The notes beneath the pieces are model-generated. The model ran no database searches and had not been told where the DNA came from. It saw nothing but the letters and a program-made list of their open reading frames with translations. The position numbers were made by a program, and so were the translations under genes. A DNA stretch of 64,000 nucleotides from contig BJOX01000171.1 of assembly GCA_009731375.1 (NCBI GenBank), forward strand, positions 455,977 to 519,976, given 5' to 3'. The DNA is from Paulinella micropora (lineage: Eukaryota; Cercozoa; Imbricatea; Euglyphida). Of the stretch, positions 10,291 through 21,706 are shown piece by piece (the first letter of the stretch is position 1; each line of letters starts with the position of its first letter).

Positions 10291-10641
10291 TGGAAAGTTA
10301 TTGTATATTCAAAAAAAAAAGTTATGATAACGCTTAAAACTTTGAAAAAAAAACAAAAAAAAAAAAAAAGTTAACGCTTTTAAGTTTTTTTTTAAGCTTT
10401 AACTTTTTTCTAAACTTTGAAATTTTTACTTCAATTATAATCTTTTTTTATAAAAAATTTTTTTTTTGAAAACAAACTTAAAAAAAAACTTTTTAATAAA
10501 AAAATCTTTTTTTATACAAACTTGTCATAAAAATGTCTCCACTTGAATGTCTTCGGTAATACTAAGTTTCACAAATCACACTGCGGCTCCGGTTGTCTCA
10601 GGCTCGGGAGAATTTTTTTAAAAATTAGTCACTAAAACGGT

Positions 10642-10678
10642 GGATGCCGGCCGGCACCAGCGGTGCCGGCCGGCATCC
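10642..10678. repeat. Perfect GC-rich hairpin, 17-bp stem, 3-base loop
   Basis: Arms 10642-10658 and 10662-10678 (arm GGATGCCGGCCGGCACC) are exact reverse complements around AGC. It stands out in an AT-rich region. The arm itself contains the palindrome GCCGGC. Terminator-like or structural; role unknown. Confidence 0.85.
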
Positions 10679-12108
10679 GCAGGTATATAGACATTATGTG
10701 TGCCACGGTGTGTGTCAAACATAACAACCCCTGCTCATCCATGACTTGAAAACCCACGAGAACCGAAGAGTAATCAGAAAAATGCACGCCCCATGCATAG
10801 ATCCATTCATAAACATCCAAAAACCAACAATCAATTTCAAACTTTCCATGAATAAACCATTTTGTGACTTCGAATCTCAGGGTCACAAGTTTTTTACGTG
10901 TCAGAAAAGTTATTATATAAAATTTCCTAGTAAACGATGAAAATTTCTATACTCCGTAAACTATGTTTTTATTAATATTAGCGACTCCAATGTCACTGTC
11001 ACGTAGTACCGTGACTCAATATTTTATAATATAATAACTAACGACTTGTAGAATGAGGAATATTGTACCTAACGTAGAAGGGACTCCCTACTCTCCAAGC
11101 CAAGGATAACCGACAGACCGGACATAGAGTAATGCCATTATATACCGGGTGGGCCGGCATAGTAGGGATGAGTGGGAAGCGTAAGAGGAAAAATTAGAAG
11201 TGGTTTAAAGGAAAATAGATAATACTACTTAAATTTACTACATAACAAAATACCACTCGTAGGCATGACCGCAAGAGGACTAATGACCAAAAAGGGCTAG
11301 TCGATGGAGGAATAATTATAGTCTTGTTTTTTATGATGGTATGGTGCTTTCTCTAAATAACAGCAAGGACGGTCTATTCATACTACAGGTAGTGAACCAG
11401 ATTGAATGCCATGGACTATTATCTAACCAAACGAATCTATGCAACTCGAAGGGATGAGCGACAAGCAAAGGTGAAAAAAGCAAACAGAAAACTTGGGTGA
11501 AAGATGGAGAGGCCGCAAATACGTCAAAATAGCGACTCCGCTCACCAGAGAACTTGGAGCAGAGGCAGCAACGCAGCCAAGCAATACGATGCTGCAACAA
11601 AACACTGTTTCTTCGTCGAGGCAAAAGCGCCAAAATATTTGCAAAGAATTCCAAAGGCCAGGATATAGAAAACGGTAAACTTAATTCAAAAGCGGAGAGC
11701 AGATCCGCAAGCACTGTCGCCAGTTCGAGTGATGGAGCTGTCACTGGCGCTTAACTCTTGATTTGATATGCGGCCAAAGTCTTGACGTGACACTTGGCGT
11801 TTTAAGCTCAGTCTCGGGCTCGCTTCCGACGGGAGGACCGGCCAGTCTGTCTCGTAGTCGTGCCAGCAGTTGTCGGCTGGGCCCGCCCTTGTGGAGGCTC
11901 TGGATGCTGATGTACACAAGCAATAATATTACAAGCACGCGCTGCGAACAAAAGTTATGTGGATATCATTTTACAAGCAAACGCAAGTGCACACAAATAT
12001 GCACGCTTAAAGAGAGCTACTGAAACACAATTTCAAGATGATTGTGCGCGATGCCTTGATTTCTGTTTAAAATAATTTGCATGCTAGCATGATTTTTGTC
12101 GCCTTGCT

Positions 12109-12216
12109 TCATTCCCTCTCCCTCTCTTTTAACTTATCTCTTTGTAGGATGGTAGCAGCGTAGCAGAAAAGTGCTAGTAGTAATACTAGCAGTAGTATGA
12201 TTAATAATTGTGGTAG

Positions 12217-12271
<55 letters not shown>

Positions 12272-12284
12272 TAGTAGTAGTAGT

Positions 12285-12367
<83 letters not shown>

Positions 12368-12389
12368 AGTAGTAGTAGTGGTAATAGTG

Positions 12390-12459
<70 letters not shown>

Positions 12460-12555
12460 AAGTGGTAAAGTAGTAGAAGTAGTAGAAGTAGTGTAGCGGA
12501 AGTAGTAGCAGGAGTAATACCAGGAGTAGTACCAGGAGAGGTAGCAGGAGTAGTG

Positions 12556-12620
<65 letters not shown>

Positions 12621-12898
12621 TGTAGTTGTAGGAAGAAGAAGAAGAAGAAGAAGAAGAAGAAGAAGAAGAAGAAGAAGACGAAGAAGGCGAAGAAGAAGAC
12701 GAAGAAGAAGAAGAAGAAGAAGAAGAAGAAGAAGAAGAAGAAGAAGAAGAAGAAGAAGAAGACGAAGGAGAAGAAGAAGAAGAAGAAGAAGAAGAAGAAG
12801 AAGATTTGGTAGATAAATCGCTAGATAGGTGGTTAGATAGAAAGATACTTGGACGATTCTTCTTTGGTACGCAAAGAGAGATAGTGTGCGTGTGTGTG

Positions 12899-12958
<60 letters not shown>

Positions 12959-13093
12959 AGAGAAAGAGAGGGAGAGAGAAGAGAGAAGAGAGGAGAGAGA
13001 AGAGAGAAGAGATAAGATAGAGAGGAGAGAGAGGAGATGGGAGAGAGGAGATGAGAGAGAGGAGAGAGGAAAGAGAACAGGGAGAGGCAAGAG

Positions 13094-13133
<40 letters not shown>

Positions 13134-13143
13134 AAACACACAC

Positions 13144-13226
<83 letters not shown>

Positions 13227-13351
13227 TGACGGAATCACAAAATTGTCCTATATATATACATATATATATATATATGTATATATATATACATATACTTACA
13301 TATATATATATACACACATATATATATATATACACACACATATATATATAT

Positions 13352-13388
<37 letters not shown>

Positions 13389-13415
13389 TATACATATATG
13401 CTTATATAACATCGC

Positions 13416-13471
<56 letters not shown>

Positions 13472-13484
13472 GCCTAAGTAAAAT
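12109..13484. repeat. Compound microsatellite block
   Basis: In order: (TAG)n 12213-12480; (GTA)n 12555-12625; (GAA)n 12630-12805; (GT)n about 12889-12936; (GA)n; (GT)n again 13094-13116; (GA)n to 13225; (TA)n 13244-13390; (GA)n 13426-13470. It lies directly downstream of the GTPase/glycosyltransferase gene stop. Long open frames here are artefacts of trinucleotide repeats. Confidence 0.9.
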
Positions 13485-15385
13485 TTAGAGAACCGCTTCT
13501 GCAGCTGGCGCATTTTCACCCAGAGCGGGAGTGGCTCTGCTACTGCTGCTGCTACTGCTTCTGCTGCTGCTGGAGCTGGAAGATTCAGAACTGCTAGCTT
13601 CACTGATGGATCTAGCGGAAGGATCGAAGGGGTGGTTAGCTCGATTGACAACAGAACCTTTCTGGCCCGCTTGGATGCAGAAATGGTGGACACTGAACCC
13701 ACCCTTGCCTGCAAGAAGGAGCCGCTTTTCGTACATGTTATCAGAAAACTTGTAGCCCAGCCGAGTGATATTCATTGCCTTCTTGGTGAAATGCGATTTT
13801 TCAGGCAATTTTTGAATGCTTTTAGTGATGTCAGCAGATTTGCGAGGTTTCTGCCAGAAGTACTTACGATCTACAGGGTACAGCCCTTTGATGGTATTGG
13901 CGTTGTACAACACACACTGATATCGCATCATGGCGCAGCGGTGGGTTCCGCCATTGTCAGCGTCCAAGCGATTGCAGATTTCCGCTGCACCCTGGCGACT
14001 TCTGTTCCAGAGAGCAACGTTGGCAACGTGTTGCCCTCGATCGAAGATATCTTCGATATCCTTATGGAATTTCTTTACTTTCTCGTCCATATTGTCGCGT
14101 TCATGTCGTCGCAAGAACTGAAGCAGAGGGTCAGCATTTTTGGCCAATTGATCCATCGCCTTCTCCTGGCCAAAGTCGTTGAAGTCCCGTACTTTCTCCT
14201 CAAGCTTCTCTTCTTGTTCTTGTTCTGGGTAAAACCTGGGTAGATAAATGGAAGAGTACCGAGCACTTCCACTTTTCCAAACATCAGTCAATTTCTTTCC
14301 CCGCATTCGGACATCTTCCACGTTGGTTGGACATCGCTCGCAAAACCAATTGGTTGAACAACAGCGCGCGCACGCAGGCCATTTCGTGATGGATATGCAT
14401 TTTGCTTTCGTGGCTGTACTCAAAAAACTTGAGATCATCGTCCAACAAATGGAAAAATGGTATTTTGAACTCTTCGACGAAACGAAAAATGACATTGCGG
14501 ATTCGTCCGATACCAAGGCTGGTCGTTCGCAAAGCTAATACCACCAACAATTTCGAATACTTCTCTTGGTTCCAAATATTGCTATACATCTCTGTCAGCT
14601 TTGAAGTCTCAAACGAATCGTCCCCTGTTTCCACCACAAGAAACGCAATAGGTTGAGCAAGGCCTGGTTGTGCGTCCGTCGGTCTATCAAGGCCTTGTTC
14701 CGTCGCCATCAGCAACTCTTCCAAATGCAGTAACGGGAGATTGAAGGACTCTTTGGATTCAGCCGCAGCAGTCCGCTGTCCTCGTTTCTTTTTGGGACTT
14801 GCTCTCTTTTTCTTCTGCAGGCGAACTTGGGAAGTAACAAAAATGGGATATAGTCCCGAAGGAATTCCCGTGCTTTTATATCTCTCTGAGGCAGCCGTGA
14901 CAGCGCGGTCGATACGTTGTTCGATACTATCTTTCGCGCTCTTGTCGACTTTGACTTTGATGGTCTCTTTTTCATACTCCAGCTTCACTTCGATCACCTG
15001 CACCTTTCGCCGTGCCGGTGGGACAGGGTACTCATCTTGGACCACCTCCATCTTGAGCTCGTTTGCTTCTGGATCAGGAAATTTTTTCACAAACTGGTGG
15101 CGACCTTCTTTAACGGCTGTGTCAGAGGGAGAGATGAGCTTGCATTTCTTAGCCTCGAGCAAGTCGGGATAAGAACTTTTGTCAGGCAACAACAGAACGT
15201 TCTTTGACTTTCCATCGATACCTTTGAAGAGTTTAGGGAGAGGAAAAGGATCGAAAACTTTGACAGGCTGTCGCTTACGTGGCTCAGGTCGAATGAGCTT
15301 GAGTATTTTCGAGTGCTGCCTGTTCAATTCTTCCGTCAAGTTCGGCGTGCTGGTGGCGCCGGCGGTGGTGGTGGTGGTAGTAGCT

Positions 15386-15428
<43 letters not shown>

Positions 15429-15755
15429 GGAAATTCCCAGTCCTCTCACCGTCGTCGCTGAACAAAGCATCCAGCCCATGCGTGGCATTGTACTCATTGA
15501 TCTTGAGCTGCGCTGTTTGCATGCACCCAAACAAACCATAGCGTTCGAAAAACCGCTTGCATTCTTCATTTTTCTGATGCTGAGGATCTTCAAGTATACC
15601 TTGCAAAACATGTTGAGAGATGTCTGCCTTGTCATACTTGATATTGTCGTCGTCATCTGCACAGTCGTCGTGATCGTCGTCGTCATCACTGTCGTTTACA
15701 GGCTTGTCATCATCGACATCCATGTTTCGGAAACGGCCGTATTCAGGTCGATTGG
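13485..15755 (-). CDS. GT-A glycosyltransferase-like (TAGT/GREB1-type) exon; 3' exon of GTPase fusion gene
   Basis: Terminal exon of a minus-strand gene. It starts after a good acceptor (TTCTGTCTTTTCTAG, ending 15756) and stops with TAA at 13485. The N-terminal part is acidic, then a poly-Thr tract. The domain core reads [10 protein letters not shown], then [17 protein letters not shown] and [12 protein letters not shown] (DDD at 14431-14445), and further on YQCVLYN. That order, an N-terminal strand, a G-x-G-x-x-RN motif and a metal-binding DDD, matches GT-A-like glycosyltransferases of the TET-associated (TAGT, GREB1-related) family as I know it. The reading frame shifts near 14330-14400; splice phases tested do not explain this cleanly, so an indel is likelier. 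The C terminus is Ser-rich. Donor sugar and target are unknown; base-modification glycosylation is only a family-level suggestion. Confidence 0.5.
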
Positions 15756-16002
15756 CTAGAAAAGACAGAATAAGCGAGATAAGGTGCAATTGTACGTATG
15801 CGCTGAGTTATGCACCTGTTAGCTCTTAGAATGCAACGTTATTTTCGAAATCAAACATATAAATGTATACAGAAACAACTTGAGCACAGACATGCTTGAA
15901 GAAGCAGGAAAGTTATCGCGTGTATGCATCAACTTATTCATCTTACTTGCATTGGGAAGTTCCACTACAAATCTATAACTCAAAACGTCTACAATAACAC
16001 AC
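15756..16002 (-). other. Intron, 247 bases
   Basis: Donor GAG|GTGTGT at 16003/16002 and acceptor TTTTCTAG|CC at 15756/15755. The upstream exon ends with one base of a codon and the downstream exon supplies two (G+CC), keeping the frame. Confidence 0.6.
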
Positions 16003-16198
16003 CTCGAATTGTCATTGCGTGTCCTTGCTTCAAAGTTGACTGTGTTGACGACAAAGCTGCTGGAGCAGAAGAAGAAGAAGAAGAAGAAGAAGAAGAAGAA
16101 GAAGAAGAAGAAGAAAGCTCCTCGCCCTCGTCCTCGTCCTCTTCCTCGTCCTCCGTCTCACCATCGTGATGTTCCATGGGTTGCCCGAGCAGGTCCTC
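16003..16198 (-). CDS. Linker exon: acidic and poly-Ser segment of the fusion gene
   Basis: A 196-base exon reading EDLLGQPMEHHDGE, then an acidic run, a poly-Ser tract from a (TTC)n repeat, then STQSTLKQGH. It joins the GTPase exon (phase 0) to the glycosyltransferase-like exon (phase 1). Low complexity; a flexible linker is the simplest reading. Confidence 0.5.
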
Positions 16199-16316
16199 CT
16201 TGATATAGATATAGATATAGATACAGATATAAATATAGATATAGATACAGATATAGATATAGATATAAATACAGATATAGATATAGATATAGATATAGGT
16301 AACACTAACTACAGAC
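16199..16316 (-). repeat. 118-base intron made almost entirely of ATATCT repeat
   Basis: Donor AAG|GTCTGT at 16317/16316; acceptor ATATCAAG at 16199. Nearly the whole intron is (TATATC)n or a one-base variant. Phase 0 on both sides. Confidence 0.55.
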
Positions 16317-18185
16317 CTTGATTATGTTGATGATGGACTTCAAGTCATTTTTGAAGCTTTTCTGCTCGCGGAAGTGAGACTCACGCATTTCCGAGAAGAT
16401 CAGGTCGCACGCACTTTCGACACTATCAAGATCTGATGTCACACGTTGCACAATACCTACTTTCACCGTTTTCACCGTCTCGACAGCGTTGTTTTCTTCT
16501 TGGCGGTAGCTCTTCGCCAGCTTTCTTTGTTGACTACTAAATTTCGTGTTCCATCCGTCATTCAGGGTGGTCTTCCACAAGCTTTTGATATCGAAGCCTT
16601 CGATGAAGTTGATACACTTTTCAAACACGGCTTGATATTCCTGGATCAATTTCTCCCTTTGTTCTACCCAAACAGACTCCCAACCCTTCAGCAAAGCATC
16701 ATATAAATCCTGAACCGGATCATCAAACTCGCTTGTTGCATCCCAATCGATCGTTCTGTCTGGAAGCACAGCATCGAAGAAAGCTTTTTTGAAACTTGCG
16801 ATAAACCTAGACTGTGATGTTGCAGGTGCAGGTAAATTGGACTGTTCCCTTGCATCATTTGGCGCCACTGACGTTGCCAGGGCAGTGCGCGTCCTTGTCC
16901 TAGCACCTTGTGTGGGCGGTGATGACAGACTAGCTCCGCTCTGTGAGCCTTGCGTGTACTTCTTGGATCTTGCAAACATCTTTGCGAGGCTTTTAGCCTC
17001 ACGGCTGCTCCTCTGTGTGTAAGCAAGTGCCAACGCTTGTTCTAGCAAACCGAAGCCAGGCTGAGTCTGCGCAGCCAGTCTCGTCAGTGGCATGAGCAAC
17101 CCACCCCTCAGAACAATGCAAACGTCAGCCGCTTTCCGCAAGATGCGGCCTCTCAATGTCTGTCGCTGTTCCTCGATCGCCTTTATCAAGTCGGGCTTGA
17201 AACTGTAACTTGAGCGTTGACGATCACTGATTTCGGGCATGACAATGTACCGCGCGTTGCGAATGAGATCTGCCAGTTTACTTACCAAGTATGGCACCTC
17301 AACCTCTTCTGGTTTGATCTCCATTTTCTCCGCTTCTTGTTTGATATCCTTTCGCTCCGTGGACAGACCTTGTGTGCTGATCAGATCCTGCTCTGCTGCC
17401 TCAAGACATTTTCGACTCACACCAAACTTTTTATGTAGGATTGTCGCGAGCCCTGTCAGCCTTTCTCGCGCCTCGGACTTGGCTTTCTTGAAATCCTCTT
17501 CGTTTTGGCTGTAGCCCGAACCAAACATGTTGAAGATGAAGATCAAGTTAGGCCAGCGGTCAGCCTCAAAGACTCCACATTCATGTAGCTCCGTTAGCAA
17601 AGGCTCGGGCTGTAATCCGGGACGCTGCTTACGTATGGGGCAGAGCAAATGTGCTTGGCCAATTACGTTCCTCGCCATTTCCTTGGCAACAGGATTGTCA
17701 ACATCTGGAATACCAGGGAGCTCCAGCACCCATAGGTTGTGTTCCATCAGAAATTTTGACTTCACGTGGACGACAAATTGGCGAGTTGCTAAATATTCAT
17801 GAAGTGACCACTTCACATTTGTTGTCGGTTCCTTGTATGTAGATGACTGAGCAAGAGCAGCGCCAATAGCTTCAAATATTGACTTTCCCTCTTTTTCCTC
17901 CAACTTGTATTCAACCGCTTTCTGCGACTTACAAGGCTCGCGGTACGTTGGGTCAGGCTCGACCTCAGCTAACTCGCAGCGTCGCTCGTAGTCTCCTAGC
18001 GTGCAGTACTCACGTGTGACTTGAGCATCCACTTTTCCTTGGGCAGGCTTGAACAGTACGGCGACCTGGGTTACAGATCCGCCTGGCTCAGATTTGCAGA
18101 CAAGCCCTGCATTTTCTTCGTCCACCAACCAGCCATTGATAAATGATTTGCCTGTGCCAGGTTCAGCAAAAGCGGCAATACACAC
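16317..18185 (-). CDS. Dynamin-family large GTPase (SLIP-GC-like) exon
   Basis: A 623-codon exon starting at an acceptor (CTTGTAG|GTGTGT). It opens with the G1/P-loop EPGTGKSFING (residues 8-18), then a switch-like SVTQVAVLF, then the G3 region LWVLELPGIPDVDNP (about residues 153-167; ELPG where dynamins have DLPG), then PNLIFIFNMFGSG where a G4 motif is expected. The long C-terminal part is helical and charged. The order resembles the nuclear GTPase SLIP-GC branch of the dynamin superfamily. Sequence upstream of the P-loop is missing, so at least one 5' exon lies to the right, beyond the microsatellite intron and possibly beyond the SINE/LINE cluster. The loss of the canonical G4 Lys-Asp is odd. 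Membrane remodelling or nucleic-acid-associated roles cannot be told apart here. Confidence 0.65.
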
Positions 18186-18469
18186 CTACAAGATTCAGTG
18201 GTAGAGATAAGAAGAAGAAGAAGAGAAGAAGAAGAAGAAGAAGAAGAAGAAGAAGAAGAAGAAGAAGAAGAAGAAGAAGAAGAAGAAGAAGAAGAAGAAG
18301 GAGGAGGAGGAGGAGGAGGAGGAGGAAGAAGAAGAAGAAGAAGAAGAAGAAGAAGAAGAAGAAGAAGAAGACGAAGACGAAGACGAAGACGAAGACGAAG
18401 ACGAAGACGAAGACGAAGACGAAGACGAAGACGAAGACGAAGACGAAGACGAAGACGAAGAAGAAGAAG

Positions 18470-18500
<31 letters not shown>

Positions 18501-18535
18501 TCTCATAAATATGCAGCTATCTTCTTCTCCTTGTT
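18186..18535. repeat. (GAA)n/(GACGAA)n microsatellite, probable intron
   Basis: GAA, GGA and GACGAA repeats from 18210 to 18500, directly upstream (on the minus strand) of the GTPase exon acceptor. Confidence 0.85.
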
Positions 18536-18546
18536 ACTACTACTAC

Positions 18547-18586
<40 letters not shown>

Positions 18587-18697
18587 GTTATTGTTATTAT
18601 TATTATTATCATCATCATCATTATTATTATTATTATTATTATTATAATTATTATTAATTATTATTATTATTATTATCATTATTATTATTATTATTTT
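18536..18697. repeat. (ATT)n microsatellite
   Basis: ATT repeats with ATC and TTG variants; the target tract into which SINE copy 1 appears inserted. Confidence 0.9.
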
Positions 18698-18930
18698 GGA
18701 CACCGTGATAGCCCAGTGGTCAAGTTCTACCATCTGGGCCCTGTCGCCAGTTCGATTCCCGTCGGTGCCACCAGTATTTTCATTGAACATACCGGTCCGT
18801 CTGGAAGTGTTGGAACTGCCCTTGCGGGGGTGTCATTAGAGCCTATCGTCAATTCTTCGTACTCCCCTCACGGGTGAGACGATGGAGGCGCATGTGCAGA
18901 AATGCATCAGCCATTGACAGAGAAGCACTA
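18698..18930 (+). mobile_element. tRNA-derived SINE (family A), copy 1
   Basis: The head of about 76 bases has a pol III A box (TAGCCCAGTGG) and B box (GTTCGATTCCC) and ends GGTGCCACCA like a tRNA 3' end. The body of about 150 bases contains CTTGCGGGGGTGTCATTAGAG and CTCACGGGTGAGACGATGG. The tail ends TTGACAGAGAAGCAC(TATT)n. This is the short subfamily, without the internal 35-base duplication. Confidence 0.85.
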
Positions 18931-19000
18931 TTATTATTATTATTATTATTATTATCTATCATCATCATCATCATCATCGTTATCATCATCATCATCATCA

Positions 19001-19075
<75 letters not shown>

Positions 19076-19340
19076 GTGGCACCGCGATAGCCCAGTGGTT
19101 AAGGTCTACCATCTGGGACCTGTCGCCAGTTCGATTCCCGTCGGTGCCAGTATTTTCAAAGGATATTTTCGNNNNNNNNNNCAAAGGATATGTTCTTTGA
19201 AAGTATCGGTCTGTCTGGAAGGCTTGGAGCTGCCCTGCGGGGGTGTCAGTAGAGCTATCGTCAAATCTTCGTACTCCCCTCACGGGTGAGACGATGGATG
19301 CACATGTGCAGAATTGCATTTGCGATTGACTGAGAAGCAC

Positions 19341-19341
<1 letters not shown>
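19076..19341 (+). mobile_element. SINE family A, copy 2 (diverged, contains 10-N gap)
   Basis: The most diverged copy. Its head GTGGCACCG...CGGTGCCA can form a 7-bp acceptor-like stem, better than in the other copies, so it may be nearer the founder tRNA. Gap at 19172-19181. Confidence 0.75.
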
Positions 19342-19376
<35 letters not shown>

Positions 19377-19397
19377 CATTATTATTACTATTATTAT

Positions 19398-19630
19398 GGA
19401 CACCGTGATAGCCCAGTGGTCAAGTTCTACCATCTGGGCCCTGTCGCCAGTTCGATTCCCGTCGGTGCCACCAGTATTTTCATTGAACATACCGGTCCGT
19501 CTGGAAGTGTTGGAACTGCCCTTGCGGGGGTGTCATTAGAGCTTATCGTCAATTCTTCGTACTCCCCTCACGGGTGAGACGATGGAGGCGCATGTGCAGA
19601 AATGCATCAGCCATTGACAGAGAAGCACTA
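19398..19630 (+). mobile_element. SINE family A, copy 3
   Basis: Nearly identical to copy 1 over head, body and tail. Flanked on both sides by (ATT)n. Confidence 0.85.
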
Positions 19631-19637
19631 TTATTAC

Positions 19638-19688
<51 letters not shown>

Positions 19689-19708
19689 TACTATTGTTAT
19701 TATTATTA

Positions 19709-19761
<53 letters not shown>

Positions 19762-19819
19762 GTTATTATTATTCGGGGAATGGCCGGAGGACTACATGGG
19801 GGGAATGGCCGGAGCACTA

Positions 19820-20525
19820 CATGGAGCGAGGCTGGGTGATCGTCGGAGTCCAGGAGCACAACCTATCGGCGCAGAAGGTGGAGAAGCTCCTAATCGACGG
19901 CTTCGCAGTCCTTGGCAAAGCGGCTGCAACTGGTGCGGGCTCGTGTCTCTTGGGGAGTCTTGACGTTGGTGGCAAACTATCTGGCACCATGCGCTACCAT
20001 TGTACAGGCGCCAGTTCCACACCCACAGCATTTGTGGGTGCGGCTGTCGTCTGGGAGCGCGACGGCGTCGGATGTGTTCGTCGGCAACGGCTACTTGCCC
20101 CAAGGAAATCAACGAGAGGAATCTATTGCAGCCTATGAGGCGTGGCAGGCGGCCGTCTACTTCGCCACCAAAGGTCATGTGGTAACGATCGGTGATGCTA
20201 ATGCTAAGCTGGGGCCCGCCAGAAAGGCGCGAGAGGAGGGAGTGGTGGGCCCCTTTGGCGAGATAGATGAGAAGGGTAGAGGTGTTAGGAGTGAGAATGG
20301 CGAGTTGCTGGCTGCGATGCTTGTTGCCACGGGGTTGCGCAATCTCAGTGGGTTTTCGCAACCACGGGGGGACAATTATTGGTGGTCTAGGCAGGAACAT
20401 GTAGGTGGACGAAGGCACCTGCTTGGATTACATCTGCGTCTCTCCCGAGCTGGCGGAGGAGGCGAGCTTCGGTATCGACGAGGTAGACCTTGATACCGAC
20501 CACAAAGCTGTGTGGGCGGAACTGG
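19820..20525 (+). pseudogene. LINE ORF2: apurinic endonuclease domain, frame-broken
   Basis: Cuts target DNA for target-primed reverse transcription. Seen: VIVGVQEHNL (family QE motif) near 19835; VVTIGDANAKLG (catalytic GDxNA) near 20180-20215; LDYICVSPEL; and LDTDHKAVWAEL (the terminal DH motif) near 20490-20520. These fall in three frames, so at least two indels separate them. The N terminus is truncated. Confidence 0.75.
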
Positions 20526-21696
20526 TTTGGGGGGACAGCCACCCCCCAAAAAACAGGTAAAGAGGTACAAAGCGTTCAAGGCAGAGCGCTTGATAGGCAG
20601 GGTAGTTGAGGGTAAGGAGAGTGAGTTATCTAAGCTTAGGTTGAAGTACGACGAGACCTTTGCAGCTGGTATATCGGGGCTGTTGCCAGATGGCCTCCCA
20701 GATCTATCAGCAGTGGAGGACCCGGTTGAGCTTCAGCAGGAGGTAGATAGGGTCGCTAGCTTAGTGGTCCAAGCTTTCACGGGCGCAGCCGCGAAGGTCT
20801 TGGGAGTTCGGGTGATTAGGCCAGGGTTTACTAATGCATGGTTTGATGAGGGTCTTAGGGAAGCGATTGCGCGACGGAGAGAGGCATACGGCCTCTGGCG
20901 AAGGAATGAGGCCAACCAAGAGGCCTGGCAAAGATATAAAGAGGCGAAGAAGGCGGTCAGAAGGTTATGCAAGGAGAAGGAGCAAGCTTGGAAGCGGGTC
21001 CAGAATGAAACCGCTGCCAACTTCAGGAGCGCTACCATGGCCACATACTGGAAGCTGTCAAAGCGTTTGGGCGGGGTCCGGCGGTCCAAAGCTTCTGCTC
21101 CTGTTCGGAAGCCCGATGGCACTCTGGCATGCACACTCCGGGAAAAACTACAAGAATGGGATGAATACCGCCAACGTATGGTGGTCCCCAAAGAAAACCA
21201 GTTTTTGGAGGATGCATTTGTTGAGGAAGTCGGCTCCGATGAGGAAGCAGCGCGGATTGAGCCCGAGCGGAAGGCCCGCGAACCTTTCAGTGTAACGACA
21301 ACCTACGCGACCGATTCGAAGCCATGGCGCAAGCCGAGGAGATCCGGACTGAGACGGGCCCGCTGAACTATGATTACACCGAGGAGGAAGTGAAGCTCTG
21401 CCAGAAAAATCTCCAGAATCACAAAGCGTGCTCACCGGATAAGATCAAGAACGAGATGCTCAAGTACGGAGGCACGCAGATTGTGAGCTTTCTGGTACGC
21501 TTCTTCAACTGGTTGAAATCGTGCGAATACACTCCCAGTGATTGTGGCAAAGCGATTATCGTCAACATCCCAAAAGGAGGCGACCCAACCGATCCGGAAA
21601 ACTGGAGAGACATCGCGATCCTGAGCTGTCTGGGTAAGATGTATCTGTCTCTTATGGCGGCGAGGCTTACGGCTTTCATCGATCAGCCGGGCAGGC
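20512..21696 (+). pseudogene. LINE ORF2: linker and N-terminal RT motifs
   Basis: A charged linker (20512-21366) then, after a frame change near 21330, the RT start: LQNHKACSPDKIKNEMLK (the K-P-G-D type motif) and IIVNIPKGGDPTDPENWR, typical of APE-LINE RTs. Ends at a 10-base gap. Confidence 0.8.
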
Positions 21697-21706
21697 NNNN
21701 NNNNNN

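Larger units (their letters stand above)
9985..12108. other. AT-rich non-coding region
   Basis: About 2.1 kb without a supportable gene. It contains a GTATTGTACAATAC-type repeat cluster, A/T homopolymer-rich sequence (10300-10520), a GC hairpin at 10642 and otherwise unique sequence. Short open frames here lack family resemblance. Confidence 0.5.

Noticed and set aside
11331-11744. Minus-strand 137-residue gene
   Set aside because: No family resemblance, no supporting signals, and overlapping open frames on the other strand.
12109-13395. Long minus-strand open frame with poly-Tyr, poly-Ser and poly-Leu
   Set aside because: Trinucleotide repeats stay open in several frames; no non-repetitive coding content.
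14240-14400. Short intron to explain the frame change in the glycosyltransferase-like exon
   Set aside because: The best acceptor (CTTCCATTTATCTACCCAG) needs a phase-2 donor, and none of the GT sites upstream has that phase. A 79-base alternative keeps phase but has a poor acceptor. An indel is simpler.
18698-18773. Functional tRNA gene
   Set aside because: A and B boxes and a CCA-like end are present, but the T-stem does not pair well, copies are tandem with one fixed downstream body and tail, and all sit in (ATT)n. This is a SINE head.
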